41,160 nt of DNA from Bacteroidia bacterium (GTDB lineage: Bacteria > Bacteroidota > Bacteroidia > UKL13-3), in the NCBI GenBank assembly GCA_025454875.1, contig JALONP010000024.1, positions 1 to 41,160 on the forward strand, read 5' to 3'. This document shows, in pieces, positions 7,975 through 16,890 of the stretch; positions within the stretch are counted from its first letter, which is position 1, and every line of letters starts with the position of its first letter. Made by a program: the position numbers and the translations under genes. The notes beneath the pieces were generated by a model. The model did no database searches. It was not told the DNA's origin and saw only the letters and a list, made by a program, of their open reading frames with translations.

Positions 7975-8808
7975 ATGAGTACTATTAGTGCTGCTGATGT
8001 AAACAAATTACGCCAAATGACCGGTGCCGGTATGATGGACTGTAAAAAAGCGTTAACCGAAACAAACGGTGATTTTGATGCCGCGGTAGATTACCTGCGT
8101 AAAAAAGGTCAAAAGGTTTCGGCTGCAAGAGCTGACCGCGATGCCAAAGAAGGAGCTGTTATTGCCAAAACTTCTGCTGATAAAAAAACAGGGGTGATTG
8201 TTTTGCTAAGTTGTGAAACAGATTTTGTGGCTAAGAATGAAGATTTCGTTGCCTTTGCACACCAGGTTGCAGACATCGCTCTTGCTCATAAACCAGCCGA
8301 TGCTGATGCATTAAAAGCATTGGACATGGGTGGCTTACCAATTAGCGAACGCTTGATTGAACAAGTTGGAAAAATCGGTGAAAAAATTGATGTAAGCCGC
8401 TATGAGATTGTAACAGGAGAGAATATTGTTCCTTACATCCACGGTTCAAACCGTTTGGGTGTATTGGTAGCACTTAACAATGCTGCAACTGAGGCAAATT
8501 TCACTGCTGGTAAAGATGTTGCAATGCAAATTGCCGCGCTTAATCCTTTAGCATTGGATAAAGATGATATCGATCCTGCAATTGTTGCAAGAGAAATGGA
8601 GATTGCCAAAGAACAAGTAAAGGCAGAAGGCAAACCTGAAAACATGATTGAAAAAATAGCTCAAGGTAAATTGGGTAAATTCTATAAAGAGTCTACACTC
8701 ATGAACCAAGAGTTTGTAAAAGACAGTTCAAAAACCATTGCACAAATGTTGGATGGTGTTGAAAAGGGACTAACAGTTACTTCATTTAAGCGAGTAGCTT
8801 TGGGTTAA
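7975..8808 (+). CDS. tsf: Translation elongation factor Ts
   Basis: A 277-residue EF-Ts, the nucleotide exchange factor for EF-Tu. The N-terminal UBA-like module carries VNKLRQMTGAGMMDCKKAL, followed by VDYLRKKGQK. The core contains the EF-Tu-contacting TDFVAKNEDFVAFA segment, HGSNRLGVLVAL and the C-terminal LMNQEFVKDSSKTI stretch. Length and domain order are normal. It is separated from rpsB by a hairpin and followed by a very strong terminator, marking the end of the block. Confidence 0.98.
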   Translation: MSTISAADVNKLRQMTGAGMMDCKKALTETNGDFDAAVDYLRKKGQKVSAARADRDAKEGAVIAKTSADKKTGVIVLLSCETDFVAKNEDFVAFAHQVADIALAHKPADADALKALDMGGLPISERLIEQVGKIGEKIDVSRYEIVTGENIVPYIHGSNRLGVLVALNNAATEANFTAGKDVAMQIAALNPLALDKDDIDPAIVAREMEIAKEQVKAEGKPENMIEKIAQGKLGKFYKESTLMNQEFVKDSSKTIAQMLDGVEKGLTVTSFKRVALG

Positions 8809-8830
8809 TTCCTGTTTAAATTAGCGAATG

Positions 8831-8866
8831 AACGCGCCCCGCACCTTAGTGCGGGGCGCGTTTTGT
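8831..8866 (+). terminator. Strong rho-independent terminator after tsf
   Basis: A perfect 14-bp GC-rich stem (8831-8844 with 8849-8862), loop CTTA, then a run of T residues. It is far more GC-rich than its surroundings and closes the rplM-tsf transcription unit. Confidence 0.92.
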
Positions 8867-8961
8867 TTAAGTGCGTTACGAATATGCAAACACAATTGTT
8901 TGATAGCCTGTACATGATAAGTCCAACAGCAGTGACGCATTCCATTTTCTGTAGCTTCTTT

Positions 8962-8991
8962 TTTGTTTGGTAGCATTTTCTGCTAACTTGC
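8962..8991 (+). promoter_or_regulatory. Promoter for pyrH
   Basis: TTTG (8962-8965), then 18 nt, then TAACTTGC (8984-8991), one mismatch from TAnnTTTG. A start near 8997 would give a leader of about 25 nt. It follows the terminator after tsf, so pyrH needs its own promoter. Confidence 0.55.
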
Positions 8992-9021
8992 GCTGATTTT
9001 AATCTGTTCCTTCTATTTGTT

Positions 9022-9729
9022 ATGAAATACAAACGTATACTATTAAAACTTAGTGGCGAATCGCTAATGGGCGATCAACAATATGGAATTGATGCCAAAA
9101 TATTGGATCAATATGCCAAAGACATCAAGGCCGTAACAGATAGTGGGATAGAGGTTGCCATTGTAATAGGTGGTGGCAATATTTTTAGAGGAGTACAAGG
9201 AGTAGCTGGAGGCATTGTTGATAGGGCACAAGGTGATTATATGGGTATGCTTGCTACTGTAATCAATGCAATGGCTTTGCAAGGTGCGCTCGAACGTGTT
9301 GGAATCAAAACACGTTTATTATCTGCAATTAAAATGGAGCAAATTTGTGAACCTTTTATCCGTAGGAGGGCAATGCGTCATCTTGAAAAAGGCCGTGTGG
9401 TTATTTTTGGTGCAGGTACAGGAAACCCTTATTTCACCACAGATTCTGCTGCATCTTTACGCGCAGTTGAAATTCAAGCTGATTTGGTTTTAAAAGGAAC
9501 AAGGGTAGATGGAATTTACACTGCAGATCCTGAAAAAGATAAAACTGCAACCCGTTACCAAACCATTACATTTAGTGAGGTATACGAAAAGGGTTTAAAT
9601 GTGATGGATTTAACCGCTATAACTTTATGCCAAGAAAATAATTTGCCTATTGTAGTGTTCGATATGAATAAGCAAGGCAACTTGTTGCAGGTATGTAAAG
9701 GTGAATCCGTAGGCACATTGGTGCATTAA
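9022..9729 (+). CDS. pyrH: UMP kinase (uridylate kinase)
   Basis: A 235-residue enzyme of the amino-acid-kinase fold that phosphorylates UMP to UDP with ATP, in pyrimidine nucleotide synthesis. The N-terminal [17 protein letters not shown] holds the ATP-contacting Lys and Gly-Glu, followed by the [10 protein letters not shown] loop, [16 protein letters not shown] and the [13 protein letters not shown] segment, all typical of bacterial PyrH. Length is normal. It stands between tsf and frr, as in many bacteria, with a terminator upstream and its own promoter. Confidence 0.98.
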   Translation: MKYKRILLKLSGESLMGDQQYGIDAKILDQYAKDIKAVTDSGIEVAIVIGGGNIFRGVQGVAGGIVDRAQGDYMGMLATVINAMALQGALERVGIKTRLLSAIKMEQICEPFIRRRAMRHLEKGRVVIFGAGTGNPYFTTDSAASLRAVEIQADLVLKGTRVDGIYTADPEKDKTATRYQTITFSEVYEKGLNVMDLTAITLCQENNLPIVVFDMNKQGNLLQVCKGESVGTLVH

Positions 9730-9786
9730 CAACGATATATTTAACGCTTTATCATTATTTTCGAATACGTATAATTATTACCAACT

Positions 9787-10353
9787 ATGAGTGACCCAAG
9801 GCTAAAAACAGTTTTTGACGATATGAAACTTGCAATGGACAAAGCTATTGACCATGCAGCAAATGAATTTACAAAAATCAGAGCAGGTAAGGCACACCCA
9901 AGCATGCTTGACGCAGTTAAAGTTGAGTATTATGGCGATATGGTGCCACTTAACCAAGTTGGAAATATTTCGACACCCGATGCGCGTACCTTGCAAATTC
10001 AACCTTGGGAAAAAAATATTATCCAAGCTATTGAGAAAGGAATTGTAATTGCAAACCTTGGTTTTACACCAAGCAATGATGGCGCTGTGGTACGTGTTAC
10101 GCTGCCAATGCTAACCGAAGAGCGGAGAAAAGAAATTGTGAAAAAAGTAAAGGCTGAGGCAGAGCATGCTAAAGTTGCAATACGCAATATTCGAAAGGAT
10201 ATAAACGAGACAGTAAAAAAACTTCAAAAGGAAGGTTTACCTGAAGATGAAGCTAAAACTGCTGAAGCCCAGGTACAAAAAAATACAGATGGGTATATCA
10301 AAAAGATTGATGATTTAACTGCAGCTAAAGAGGCTGAAGTGATGACTGTTTAG
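9787..10353 (+). CDS. frr: Ribosome recycling factor
   Basis: A 188-residue protein (family about 185). Together with EF-G it splits post-termination ribosomes. Signatures are the long-helix segment FTKIRAGKAHPSMLD, VEYYGDMVPLNQVGNIS, the IQPWEK strand, VRVTLPMLTEERRKE and the C-terminal helical bundle VRIT-like region (KVAIRNIRKDINE). It lies 57 bases after pyrH; a weak -7-like TATTTTCG lies in the gap, so it may be read from pyrH and from its own promoter. Confidence 0.98.
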   Translation: MSDPRLKTVFDDMKLAMDKAIDHAANEFTKIRAGKAHPSMLDAVKVEYYGDMVPLNQVGNISTPDARTLQIQPWEKNIIQAIEKGIVIANLGFTPSNDGAVVRVTLPMLTEERRKEIVKKVKAEAEHAKVAIRNIRKDINETVKKLQKEGLPEDEAKTAEAQVQKNTDGYIKKIDDLTAAKEAEVMTV

Positions 10354-10405
10354 GTGATTGACCGCAGTATGCAATTGGCTCAGATAGCTTAGTTTATCAA
10401 ATGAA

Positions 10406-12403
10406 ATGAAACAACCCAAACACATACTGCTACTCACTCTTAAAACGGTGGGCATTTTGTTCGCTCTAACCGTCATATTATTTTTTACTCTTCGTAATTC
10501 ACTACTCCAACGCACGTTAAAACAAGTGAGCGATAAGCTCTCCAATCGCTATCAGTGCACACTCGCCATTGGGCAAGCCTCATTTAAAGGGTTGGCTGGT
10601 GTGCAATTAAACCAAATTACATTGGTACCTAATAATGCCGATACCATTTTACAAATTGGCAGTGTTCAAGCAAGTATTAGTTTATGGTATGCACTTGTTG
10701 GAGACATACGCTTGCAAGAATTGGAAGTGATGAATGGATTTATTCAACTAACAAAGAATGAATCAGGCCGAAACGTAGACGCTTTTATTAAGGGTAAAAA
10801 AGAGTCAGACTCGCTTGTTACGCCTAATGCGTCCGATAAGGTTGCAGAAAAGTTGAATTACGCAAAACTTGCATATAAGTTTATTACCAAAGCGCTTAAC
10901 TTGGTTCCTACCCACATGCAACTGCAAAACCTTTCGTTGCGGTTAAATGATATGGGATACAAAGTGGCAATTGATCTAGAAACGCTAACCTTATCAGCAA
11001 AAGAGCTTCAGTCTTTCATTGCAGTTTCGTCTGACGAGATTAGCCAACGATGGAAAATTACTGGATTAGCAGACCCTAGAGGCCGCACTGCTGATCTTGA
11101 ATTTTTTAATACAGATACAGGTAAAATCTTGATACCATATTTGAACCAACGGCTGAACATGCTTTGCGGATTTGACTCCATTAAACTCAATCTTGCATCA
11201 GTACAAATGGATGGAGAAGAATTGAGCATTAAGGGATATGCCGCTGTTCGAAATTTTATGATTAACCATCCAAAAATTGCAAAGAAGGATGTAGTCATTG
11301 ACCAAGCTAGGTTTGATTATGCTTTTAAGGCAGGTGCCGATTTTGTTTGCCTCGATAGCACATCAACCATACAGTTTAACAAGGTATTGTTTGTGCCTTA
11401 CATCGGTTTGCAAACGGCTGAGGATACCATTTACCAAATGCATATCAACATTCCAAAAATGGTGGCGCAAGATTTTATTTCATCACTTCCTGAAGGGTTA
11501 TTTTCACATTTTAAAGGGATGGAAACAACAGGTTCTTTCGAATACAGACTTGATTTTGTCTACAATGAAAATAAACCACAGAACCTTGTATTTGAAAGTA
11601 CGCTCAACAAACATGAATTTAGAATACTACGTTATGGTGAAGCCAATTTGAGTAAACTAAATGCCGATTTTGTTTATACACCAATTGAATATGGTCGCCC
11701 TCAAAGGCCAATTTGGGTAGGTGCGGCTAATCCAAACTTTACACCACTTGACCAAATTTCACCTTATCTTCAAAAATGTGTGCTTACAACTGAAGATCCA
11801 TCTTTTTTTTACCATAGGGGATTTATTGACGAAGCGTTTCGGCAATCAATTATTAAAAATATTCGCAAACGAAAATTCGCTCGGGGAGCAAGTACCATTA
11901 GCATGCAATTGGTAAAGAATGTGTTTTTAACAAGAGAGAAAACCATCTCCAGAAAATTGGAAGAAATTTTATTGGTATACATTTTAGAGAATAATCGGAT
12001 AAGCAATAAAGAGCGAATGCTCGAAGTGTATTTTAATATTATTGAGTGGGGGCCAAACGTATACGGGATAGGGGAGGCAGCCCAGTTTTATTTTCAAAAA
12101 AGACCAATTGATTTAACTTTAAACGAGTGTTTATTTCTGGCTACAATCATTCCTCGACCTAAAGGTTTTATGTGGCGTTTTGGTAAAGATGGCAATTTGA
12201 AACCATTTGCAGATAAGCAGTTCTCTTTCTTAACAAATTTAATGATGCGCAGAAACCTCATCACCGATCAAGATACGTTGCAGCGTCAACTGCCATTGCT
12301 CATCTCCGGAAACGCCAAACAATTTATCAAAATTACAGCAGATACTTTAGTCTCCGATTCTGTGTTCTTAGACGAAGAAGGTCGAATTATCTTGGCAGAG
12401 TAA
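10406..12403 (+). CDS. Membrane-anchored GT51 peptidoglycan transglycosylase with an AsmA-like N-terminal region
   Basis: A 665-residue protein with an N-terminal membrane anchor (residues about 7-30, LLTLKTVGILFALTVILFF). Residues about 35-420 resemble the AsmA/TamB-like beta-strand region seen in some Bacteroidota transglycosylases. From about 430 to 620 is a GT51 domain with family motifs: LTTEDPSFFYHRGF with the putative catalytic Glu463, RGASTISMQLVKN, TISRKLEEILL and MLEVYFNIIEWG followed by YGIGEAAQFYF. This domain polymerises lipid II into glycan strands on the periplasmic side. There is no penicillin-binding transpeptidase domain, so it is monofunctional. It converges on the M28 peptidase gene with a 2-base gap and no room for a terminator. 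Confidence 0.88.
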   Translation: MKQPKHILLLTLKTVGILFALTVILFFTLRNSLLQRTLKQVSDKLSNRYQCTLAIGQASFKGLAGVQLNQITLVPNNADTILQIGSVQASISLWYALVGDIRLQELEVMNGFIQLTKNESGRNVDAFIKGKKESDSLVTPNASDKVAEKLNYAKLAYKFITKALNLVPTHMQLQNLSLRLNDMGYKVAIDLETLTLSAKELQSFIAVSSDEISQRWKITGLADPRGRTADLEFFNTDTGKILIPYLNQRLNMLCGFDSIKLNLASVQMDGEELSIKGYAAVRNFMINHPKIAKKDVVIDQARFDYAFKAGADFVCLDSTSTIQFNKVLFVPYIGLQTAEDTIYQMHINIPKMVAQDFISSLPEGLFSHFKGMETTGSFEYRLDFVYNENKPQNLVFESTLNKHEFRILRYGEANLSKLNADFVYTPIEYGRPQRPIWVGAANPNFTPLDQISPYLQKCVLTTEDPSFFYHRGFIDEAFRQSIIKNIRKRKFARGASTISMQLVKNVFLTREKTISRKLEEILLVYILENNRISNKERMLEVYFNIIEWGPNVYGIGEAAQFYFQKRPIDLTLNECLFLATIIPRPKGFMWRFGKDGNLKPFADKQFSFLTNLMMRRNLITDQDTLQRQLPLLISGNAKQFIKITADTLVSDSVFLDEEGRIILAE

Positions 12404-12405
12404 TA

Positions 12406-13776
12406 CTACTTTATTCCGTATTCACTTATAATATAAGCCAGGCTCGATATTGCCGCAGCTCCCAATTCAAGTTCCCTTTTATTTATTTTATCAAAAGTGT
12501 CAATCGCAGTATGGTGGTAATCAAAATACCTTTGCGAATCAGGTATGTACCCAATTAGCACGCATCCATGTTTGCGTAATGGGCCAATATCTGTTCCCCC
12601 TCCACCTTGTTTGATATAATCGATATCATATGGTTTTAACAAAGGAACAAACTGCTGTAGAGCCAAACAGGCGCTTGTATCACTCACACCAAAACCGCGA
12701 GGAGTGAACCCACCAGCATCACTTTCAATTGCCGCTAAGTGTTTTTGTGTTTTAGCTAAAGTAGCATATTCAATGCCACCCCTTACACCATTCTCTTCAT
12801 TCATAAACAACACACAACGAATTGTTCTTTTGGGCTTATAACCCGATTTTTGAAGCAACCTCAGTGCTTCGATGCTTTGCACAACTCCTGCACCATCATC
12901 ATGTGCTCCTTGTCCATTGTCCCACGAATCTAAGTGGCCACCCACCACGATTATTTCTTCGGGGTTCATTGTTCCTTTCAGTTCCCCAATCACATTGTAT
13001 GATAACACATCGGGGTATTGTTGGCACGTTTGTCTAAAGTAAAACGTTACACTACCTGCACTTTTAAGTTTAAGCAACATGCTCAACTCATCAGCATCTA
13101 CTGTGCTAATTGCACAAGCAGGAATTTTTGGGATAGAGTCAACATAATTGGTCATTCCTGTATGCGGGTTGGTGTCATTTGCGAGCGTTAAACTTCGAAC
13201 AATCACTCCAATGGCCCCATATTTAGCGGCTTCTATTGGACCCTGACCTCGCTGGTTTCCTGCTTCTCCATAGGCTCTTCCAGTCTGGATATATTCAGGG
13301 TTCATTGGCCTGTTAAAAAACACGATTTTCCCACTAATGTATGTTCGTCCTAATTTTGCTAATTCATCAAAATTACGCACCTCTACTACTGGCGCTTCAA
13401 TTCCATTTGGACCTGTACCCACGGAATTGCCTAAGGCACAAACACGCATACGCTTTTGTTCTTTACCTTTGGTTACCCATGCAGTTTCTTTTTCGCCACG
13501 CACCCAATGTGGAACCATCACTTGTTGCAAATACACCGTATCAAATCCATTATTTTTCATAAGATTATATGTGTACGTTACGGCTTGTTCCGCTTGTGGT
13601 GACCCACTTAATCTACCGCCAATTTGTGTACATAAATACCTTAGATTTTGGTAACACTCGCCTTTGGTTAATGCCTCGGAATATAGTTTGCGAATAAATA
13701 TTGAGTCATTGGTTTGGCTATAGCCAACTTGACTCGTTATGGTTGCTAAAATGAGCAAAACAGTTTGAAACTTCAT
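12406..13776 (-). CDS. Exported M28 family metallopeptidase (carboxypeptidase Q-like)
   Basis: A 456-residue protein. Start ATG 13776 is preferred over a 16-residue upstream extension because it opens a signal peptide (MKFQTVLLILATITSQVGYSQ). A protease-associated (PA) domain insert lies around residues 110-250. The M28 zinc site is complete: H281 in GGHLDSW, D293 in AHDDGAG, E327/E328 in MNEENG, D353 in ESDAGG and a histidine of YHHTAID (421/422). It would remove amino acids from peptides in the periplasm or outside the cell; the PGCP/carboxypeptidase Q subgroup is the closest I recognise. The start overlaps the stop of the upstream dehydrogenase-like gene by four bases (ATGA), implying translational coupling. 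Confidence 0.93.
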   Translation of the reverse strand: MKFQTVLLILATITSQVGYSQTNDSIFIRKLYSEALTKGECYQNLRYLCTQIGGRLSGSPQAEQAVTYTYNLMKNNGFDTVYLQQVMVPHWVRGEKETAWVTKGKEQKRMRVCALGNSVGTGPNGIEAPVVEVRNFDELAKLGRTYISGKIVFFNRPMNPEYIQTGRAYGEAGNQRGQGPIEAAKYGAIGVIVRSLTLANDTNPHTGMTNYVDSIPKIPACAISTVDADELSMLLKLKSAGSVTFYFRQTCQQYPDVLSYNVIGELKGTMNPEEIIVVGGHLDSWDNGQGAHDDGAGVVQSIEALRLLQKSGYKPKRTIRCVLFMNEENGVRGGIEYATLAKTQKHLAAIESDAGGFTPRGFGVSDTSACLALQQFVPLLKPYDIDYIKQGGGGTDIGPLRKHGCVLIGYIPDSQRYFDYHHTAIDTFDKINKRELELGAAAISSLAYIISEYGIK

Positions 13777-14459
13777 AGATTGAATGGTTCGTTTAGTAAA
13801 TATTGACGCTTGAGTAACGGACAAATTTTATAACGCTCATCGTGGGTATCTGTATACACTGATTCTAGTACTTCATATACATTCGAAATACCAATTAGAT
13901 TAGCCCATTCAAATGGTCCCATCGGATAATTTGTTCCAAGTTTCATGCTAACATCAATATCATGTATTGTTGCGGTACCCTCTTGTAAGGTATAACAAGC
14001 TTCGTTAATAATCATACAAACAACACGTGGAGTTGCCATCCCTACTCTGTCTTTAACAACAGCAAACGCAACTTCCATTGAGCTTAATAACTTCTCAATT
14101 TGTGGTTGGTCATTTGTTTTGTACAAGCTTATTTCAAGTAAATTTCTCTCGATAAATGTGGGTAATGCATTGATACCAACCAATACACAGTCTACTGGTT
14201 TTGCATATTCAGATACAGCTTGTGCTAAACTTTTTTTAACTGCTGAAACCAGAACGAGTTTGCCTTTAAGTGGGGCATAATGAATTAAAGTAAGTTGGTC
14301 TTGTTCATCAAAGGCAAGGTCGAAAATCAAATCGAACACATCTAAATGAGCTGGAATTTGTTCCAACTCGTCTATGGTAACCCATTCGGCATTTTGAGAG
14401 GTAAGAAGTTGTTGGATAGCAGCAATTCTTGTTTTTTCACCTCGTGCAAATATCTTCAT
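13773..14459 (-). CDS. Degenerate 3-hydroxyacyl-CoA dehydrogenase-like protein
   Basis: A 228-residue protein starting at ATG 14459. The C-terminal half, about residues 135-220, clearly matches the 3-hydroxyacyl-CoA dehydrogenase C-terminal domain: RVGMATPRVVCMIINEACY, LQEG, then DIDVSMKLGTNYPMGPFEW. The N-terminal half looks like a worn Rossmann domain: no GxGxxG nucleotide loop is visible, and the usual catalytic-His segment (GxHFFNP) reads VGINALPTF, with Asn where His belongs. It is shorter than normal enzymes (about 280 residues). It probably does not oxidise hydroxyacyl-CoA, but may bind a CoA ester or act structurally (inference). It is coupled to the M28 peptidase gene by a 4-base overlap and divergent from RidA. 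Confidence 0.78.
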   Translation of the reverse strand: MKIFARGEKTRIAAIQQLLTSQNAEWVTIDELEQIPAHLDVFDLIFDLAFDEQDQLTLIHYAPLKGKLVLVSAVKKSLAQAVSEYAKPVDCVLVGINALPTFIERNLLEISLYKTNDQPQIEKLLSSMEVAFAVVKDRVGMATPRVVCMIINEACYTLQEGTATIHDIDVSMKLGTNYPMGPFEWANLIGISNVYEVLESVYTDTHDERYKICPLLKRQYLLNEPFNL

Positions 14460-14480
14460 CAATGAAAAGTATTATTGTAG

Positions 14481-14488
14481 CAAAAATA
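14481..14488 (-). promoter_or_regulatory. -7 promoter element for the dehydrogenase-like / M28 peptidase pair
   Basis: On the minus strand this reads TATTTTTG, an exact TAnnTTTG match, placing transcription start near 14475, about 16 nt before ATG 14459. No good TTTG lies at the right distance upstream. A weaker plus-strand match (TATTATTG, 14470-14477) lies directly beside it and could serve RidA, so the two promoters would overlap. Confidence 0.45.
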
Positions 14489-14502
14489 ACAATCACCAAA
14501 CC

Positions 14503-14889
14503 ATGGAAAAGAAAATAATTACAAGTGCCAATGCCCCTGCTCCAATCGGACCGTACAGTCACGCTAATCTTGTTGGAAACACCCTGTATGTATCGGGTCA
14601 AGTTGCCAAAGATGCCAAAACTGGAGAGATGATCCAAGATACAATTGAACAAGAAACCCAAAAGGTAATGGAAAATTTAAAGGCCATTTTACACGAAGCA
14701 GGAATGAGTTTAAGTCATGTTGTAAAAGCAACCATTTACTGTATTGACTTGGGCAATTTTGCTGCTATCAACCAAGTATATGGGTCATATTTTAAAGAGC
14801 ATTTTCCTGCGCGTGAAACTGTACAAGTGGTAAAATTGCCTTTAAATGCGAATGTAGAAATTAGTGTAGTCGCAATAAAAGGTGATTAA
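14503..14889 (+). CDS. ridA: RidA family reactive intermediate (enamine/imine) deaminase
   Basis: A 128-residue cytoplasmic protein of normal RidA length. Motifs are ANAPAPIGPYSHA at the start, LYVSGQVAKDAKTGEM, the LKAILHEAGMSLSHVVKATIY helix-strand, and PARETVQVVKLP containing the active-site arginine (R104, equivalent to Arg105 of E. coli RidA). The family forms trimers that hydrolyse reactive 2-aminoacrylate-type enamines/imines released by PLP enzymes. It is divergently transcribed from the dehydrogenase-like gene, with 43 bases between starts. Confidence 0.95.
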   Translation: MEKKIITSANAPAPIGPYSHANLVGNTLYVSGQVAKDAKTGEMIQDTIEQETQKVMENLKAILHEAGMSLSHVVKATIYCIDLGNFAAINQVYGSYFKEHFPARETVQVVKLPLNANVEISVVAIKGD

Positions 14890-15045
14890 CAAAATGCGTT
14901 AGGATAAGTTTTCCGAAGAAATATTTTTTTGAAATAAACAACTCGAATCGGCTGTAATGCAAGCATTCGTTGATTTGTCAAAAAATTATGTCACAACCAA
15001 TTGTTCACTTTGCTGTCTTAATGAGCAAACTAAACAATTAATCGT

Positions 15046-16776
15046 ATGAAGAAACTTTTCCTATCACTAATGAGTGCAGCCGCAATTGGATTGTCGGTAC
15101 AAGCACAAACGGCCAGGGTAATGGCAATTCACAATTCTGCTGATCCAGCTGTAGATACTGTTGACGTGTATGTACTCGTAAATGGATCTCAAGCTACAAA
15201 AGTTGAAAATTTAGGTTTCCGCCAATCAACTGGCTTCCTTACACTGCCTTCTGGGGTTCCTGTACGCCTAGCATTTGCACCAAAAACAAGTACAACCTTA
15301 GCTGATACCTTGGTTGGGTTTGGCTACACCCTTGATGCTAACCAAACTTACGTATTAATGGCTCAAGGCCATGTTGCTTCAGGTTTTACTCCACAAAAAC
15401 CTTTTGAATTAGCAGTAATTACTCCTGCATTCGAACGCAATGCTTCTGGTGGTGATTCTACTATCTTAAATATTGTTCATGGCTCTACAGATGCCCCAGG
15501 TGTTGATATAGAAGTGAGAGGCCCACAAAACTTCTTACTCGCTGTAAATGATTTACAATACAACCAAAATACGGGTTATGTAAAGGTAAAAGAAGACAAC
15601 TATTTTGTGGACATCTATGCTGCAGGTGCAACCAATGCACTTGTTACATTTGGGGCTCCACTTAAAACGTTAAATTTGGGCGATACTGCTTTGGTGGTTT
15701 TTGCTTCAGGGTTCTTGAATCCTGCGGCTAATAAAAATGGGGCTTCGTTTGGGATATTTGTAGCAAATGCTGGCGGTACAGTGCTTCCATTGCCTGTTGA
15801 GTCAACATTTAAATTGCAAGCATTTCATAATTGTGCTGACCCAATTGCAGATACGGTTGATGTTTGGTTAATTAACAGAACAACAAATGTAAGTCAACGA
15901 GCCATACCAAATTTTGCATTCCGTACTGCAACCCCTTTCTTAACATTGCCTGCTAATCAAGAATTGGCATTAGGTGTTACATTGCCTGGCGCCCCATTGG
16001 CCGATACAGTTTATGTAGAAGAAATTGGTAGCGTTGTTGGAGGATTTGTAGCATTAGGGGTTGCAACAGGCGTGTTGGATGATAGCAAATTCGAGTCTAA
16101 CCCAAATAACAACTCAATTGATTTTGAAATTACTGGTTTAGGTGCGTTAACACAAGCTGTAAATCTGGGTCAAGTGTCACTTCAAGTGTACCACGGAAGC
16201 ACAGATGCCCCGGCAGTTGATGTGCGTGCTCGCAATGTAGGGGCTCTTTTTGAAGCATTGGAATACGGAGATTTTGGTGAAGATTACTTGACAGTACCTG
16301 CACAAGATTACACCATTGATATCACTGCAGCAGGCAGCACAACACCATTGGTTTCGTACGTGGCGCCATTGTCGGGTTTTGCAGATTCAGCGTTGGTAGT
16401 GGTAGCCTCAGGATTTTATTCACCAAACGTACCGCAAGGCTTAGATGTAGGAGCCGGATTTGAACTTATTGCCGTTACTCCAGGTGGAAGGGCAATTAGC
16501 TTACCTGTTTTCAATAGTGTGGCTTCAGTGTCGGCAAAGGCAATTGGGGTGTCAGTGTATCCAAATCCTGCAACTGATTTAGTCAATATCTCTCTGCCGT
16601 TAAATAATTCAACAGCCTACAAAGTAACCTTACTTGATGTTACAGGAAGAGCAGTGTGGACTAAAGAAACTACAACATCAATGGAGATAAACACAAGCAA
16701 TTGGGATAAAGGTGTATATATGATTTCACTTGAAAGTGCGAATCAAACAGCCTATCAAAAAGTACTACTTAAATAA
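15046..16776 (+). CDS. Secreted DUF4397-repeat protein with T9SS type A sorting domain
   Basis: A 576-residue protein with signal peptide MKKLFLSLMSAAAIGLSVQAQ. It holds two tandem copies of a DUF4397-type unit, about residues 22-240 and 262-480. Each copy has two halves marked by AIHNSADPAVDTVDVYV / HNCADPIADTVDVW and HGSTDAPGVDIEVR / HGSTDAPAVDVRAR. The C-terminal 75 residues (VYPNPATDLVNISL ... GRAVW ... GVYMISL ... KVLLK) form a textbook type A T9SS sorting domain, so it is exported by the type IX system and anchored or released at the surface. The repeated DSALVVFASGF strings support an internal duplication. DUF4397 has no known activity. It converges on the PorE-like gene across a shared strong hairpin. 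Confidence 0.9.
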   Translation: MKKLFLSLMSAAAIGLSVQAQTARVMAIHNSADPAVDTVDVYVLVNGSQATKVENLGFRQSTGFLTLPSGVPVRLAFAPKTSTTLADTLVGFGYTLDANQTYVLMAQGHVASGFTPQKPFELAVITPAFERNASGGDSTILNIVHGSTDAPGVDIEVRGPQNFLLAVNDLQYNQNTGYVKVKEDNYFVDIYAAGATNALVTFGAPLKTLNLGDTALVVFASGFLNPAANKNGASFGIFVANAGGTVLPLPVESTFKLQAFHNCADPIADTVDVWLINRTTNVSQRAIPNFAFRTATPFLTLPANQELALGVTLPGAPLADTVYVEEIGSVVGGFVALGVATGVLDDSKFESNPNNNSIDFEITGLGALTQAVNLGQVSLQVYHGSTDAPAVDVRARNVGALFEALEYGDFGEDYLTVPAQDYTIDITAAGSTTPLVSYVAPLSGFADSALVVVASGFYSPNVPQGLDVGAGFELIAVTPGGRAISLPVFNSVASVSAKAIGVSVYPNPATDLVNISLPLNNSTAYKVTLLDVTGRAVWTKETTTSMEINTSNWDKGVYMISLESANQTAYQKVLLK

Positions 16777-16797
16777 GTGGTGGATTAGTTTAAGAAT

Positions 16798-16831
16798 AAC
16801 AAGGCCTGTATCTTTTGATCAGGCCTTTGTT
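16798..16831 (+). terminator. Hairpin after the DUF4397 gene
   Basis: An imperfect stem (16798-16808 with 16820-16831, one bulged base) with AAGGCCTG/CAGGCCTT core and a short T-rich tail. It lies just before a much stronger hairpin and may act together with it. Confidence 0.5.
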
Positions 16832-16833
16832 AT

Positions 16834-16878
16834 AAAAGAAGAAGCCGATAAATCATGTATTTATCGGCTTCTTCTTTT
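16834..16878. terminator. Perfect 20-bp bidirectional terminator between convergent genes
   Basis: A perfect 20-bp stem (16834-16853 with 16859-16878) and a 5-base loop, with an A-rich outer left arm and a T-rich outer right arm, so it reads as a terminator from either side. It lies 13 bases from the stop of the PorE-like gene and about 58 bases after the DUF4397 gene. Confidence 0.9.
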
Positions 16879-16890
16879 ACCTAAATAAAA

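Noticed and set aside
13777-13824. A 16-residue N-terminal extension of the M28 peptidase
   Set aside because: It would bury the signal peptide and overlap the upstream gene by more than 50 bases, while ATG 13776 makes a 4-base coupled overlap.
14890-15045. TCACTTTG (15005-15012) as promoter box for the DUF4397 gene
   Set aside because: One mismatch, and no TTTG/TTG within a plausible distance upstream.
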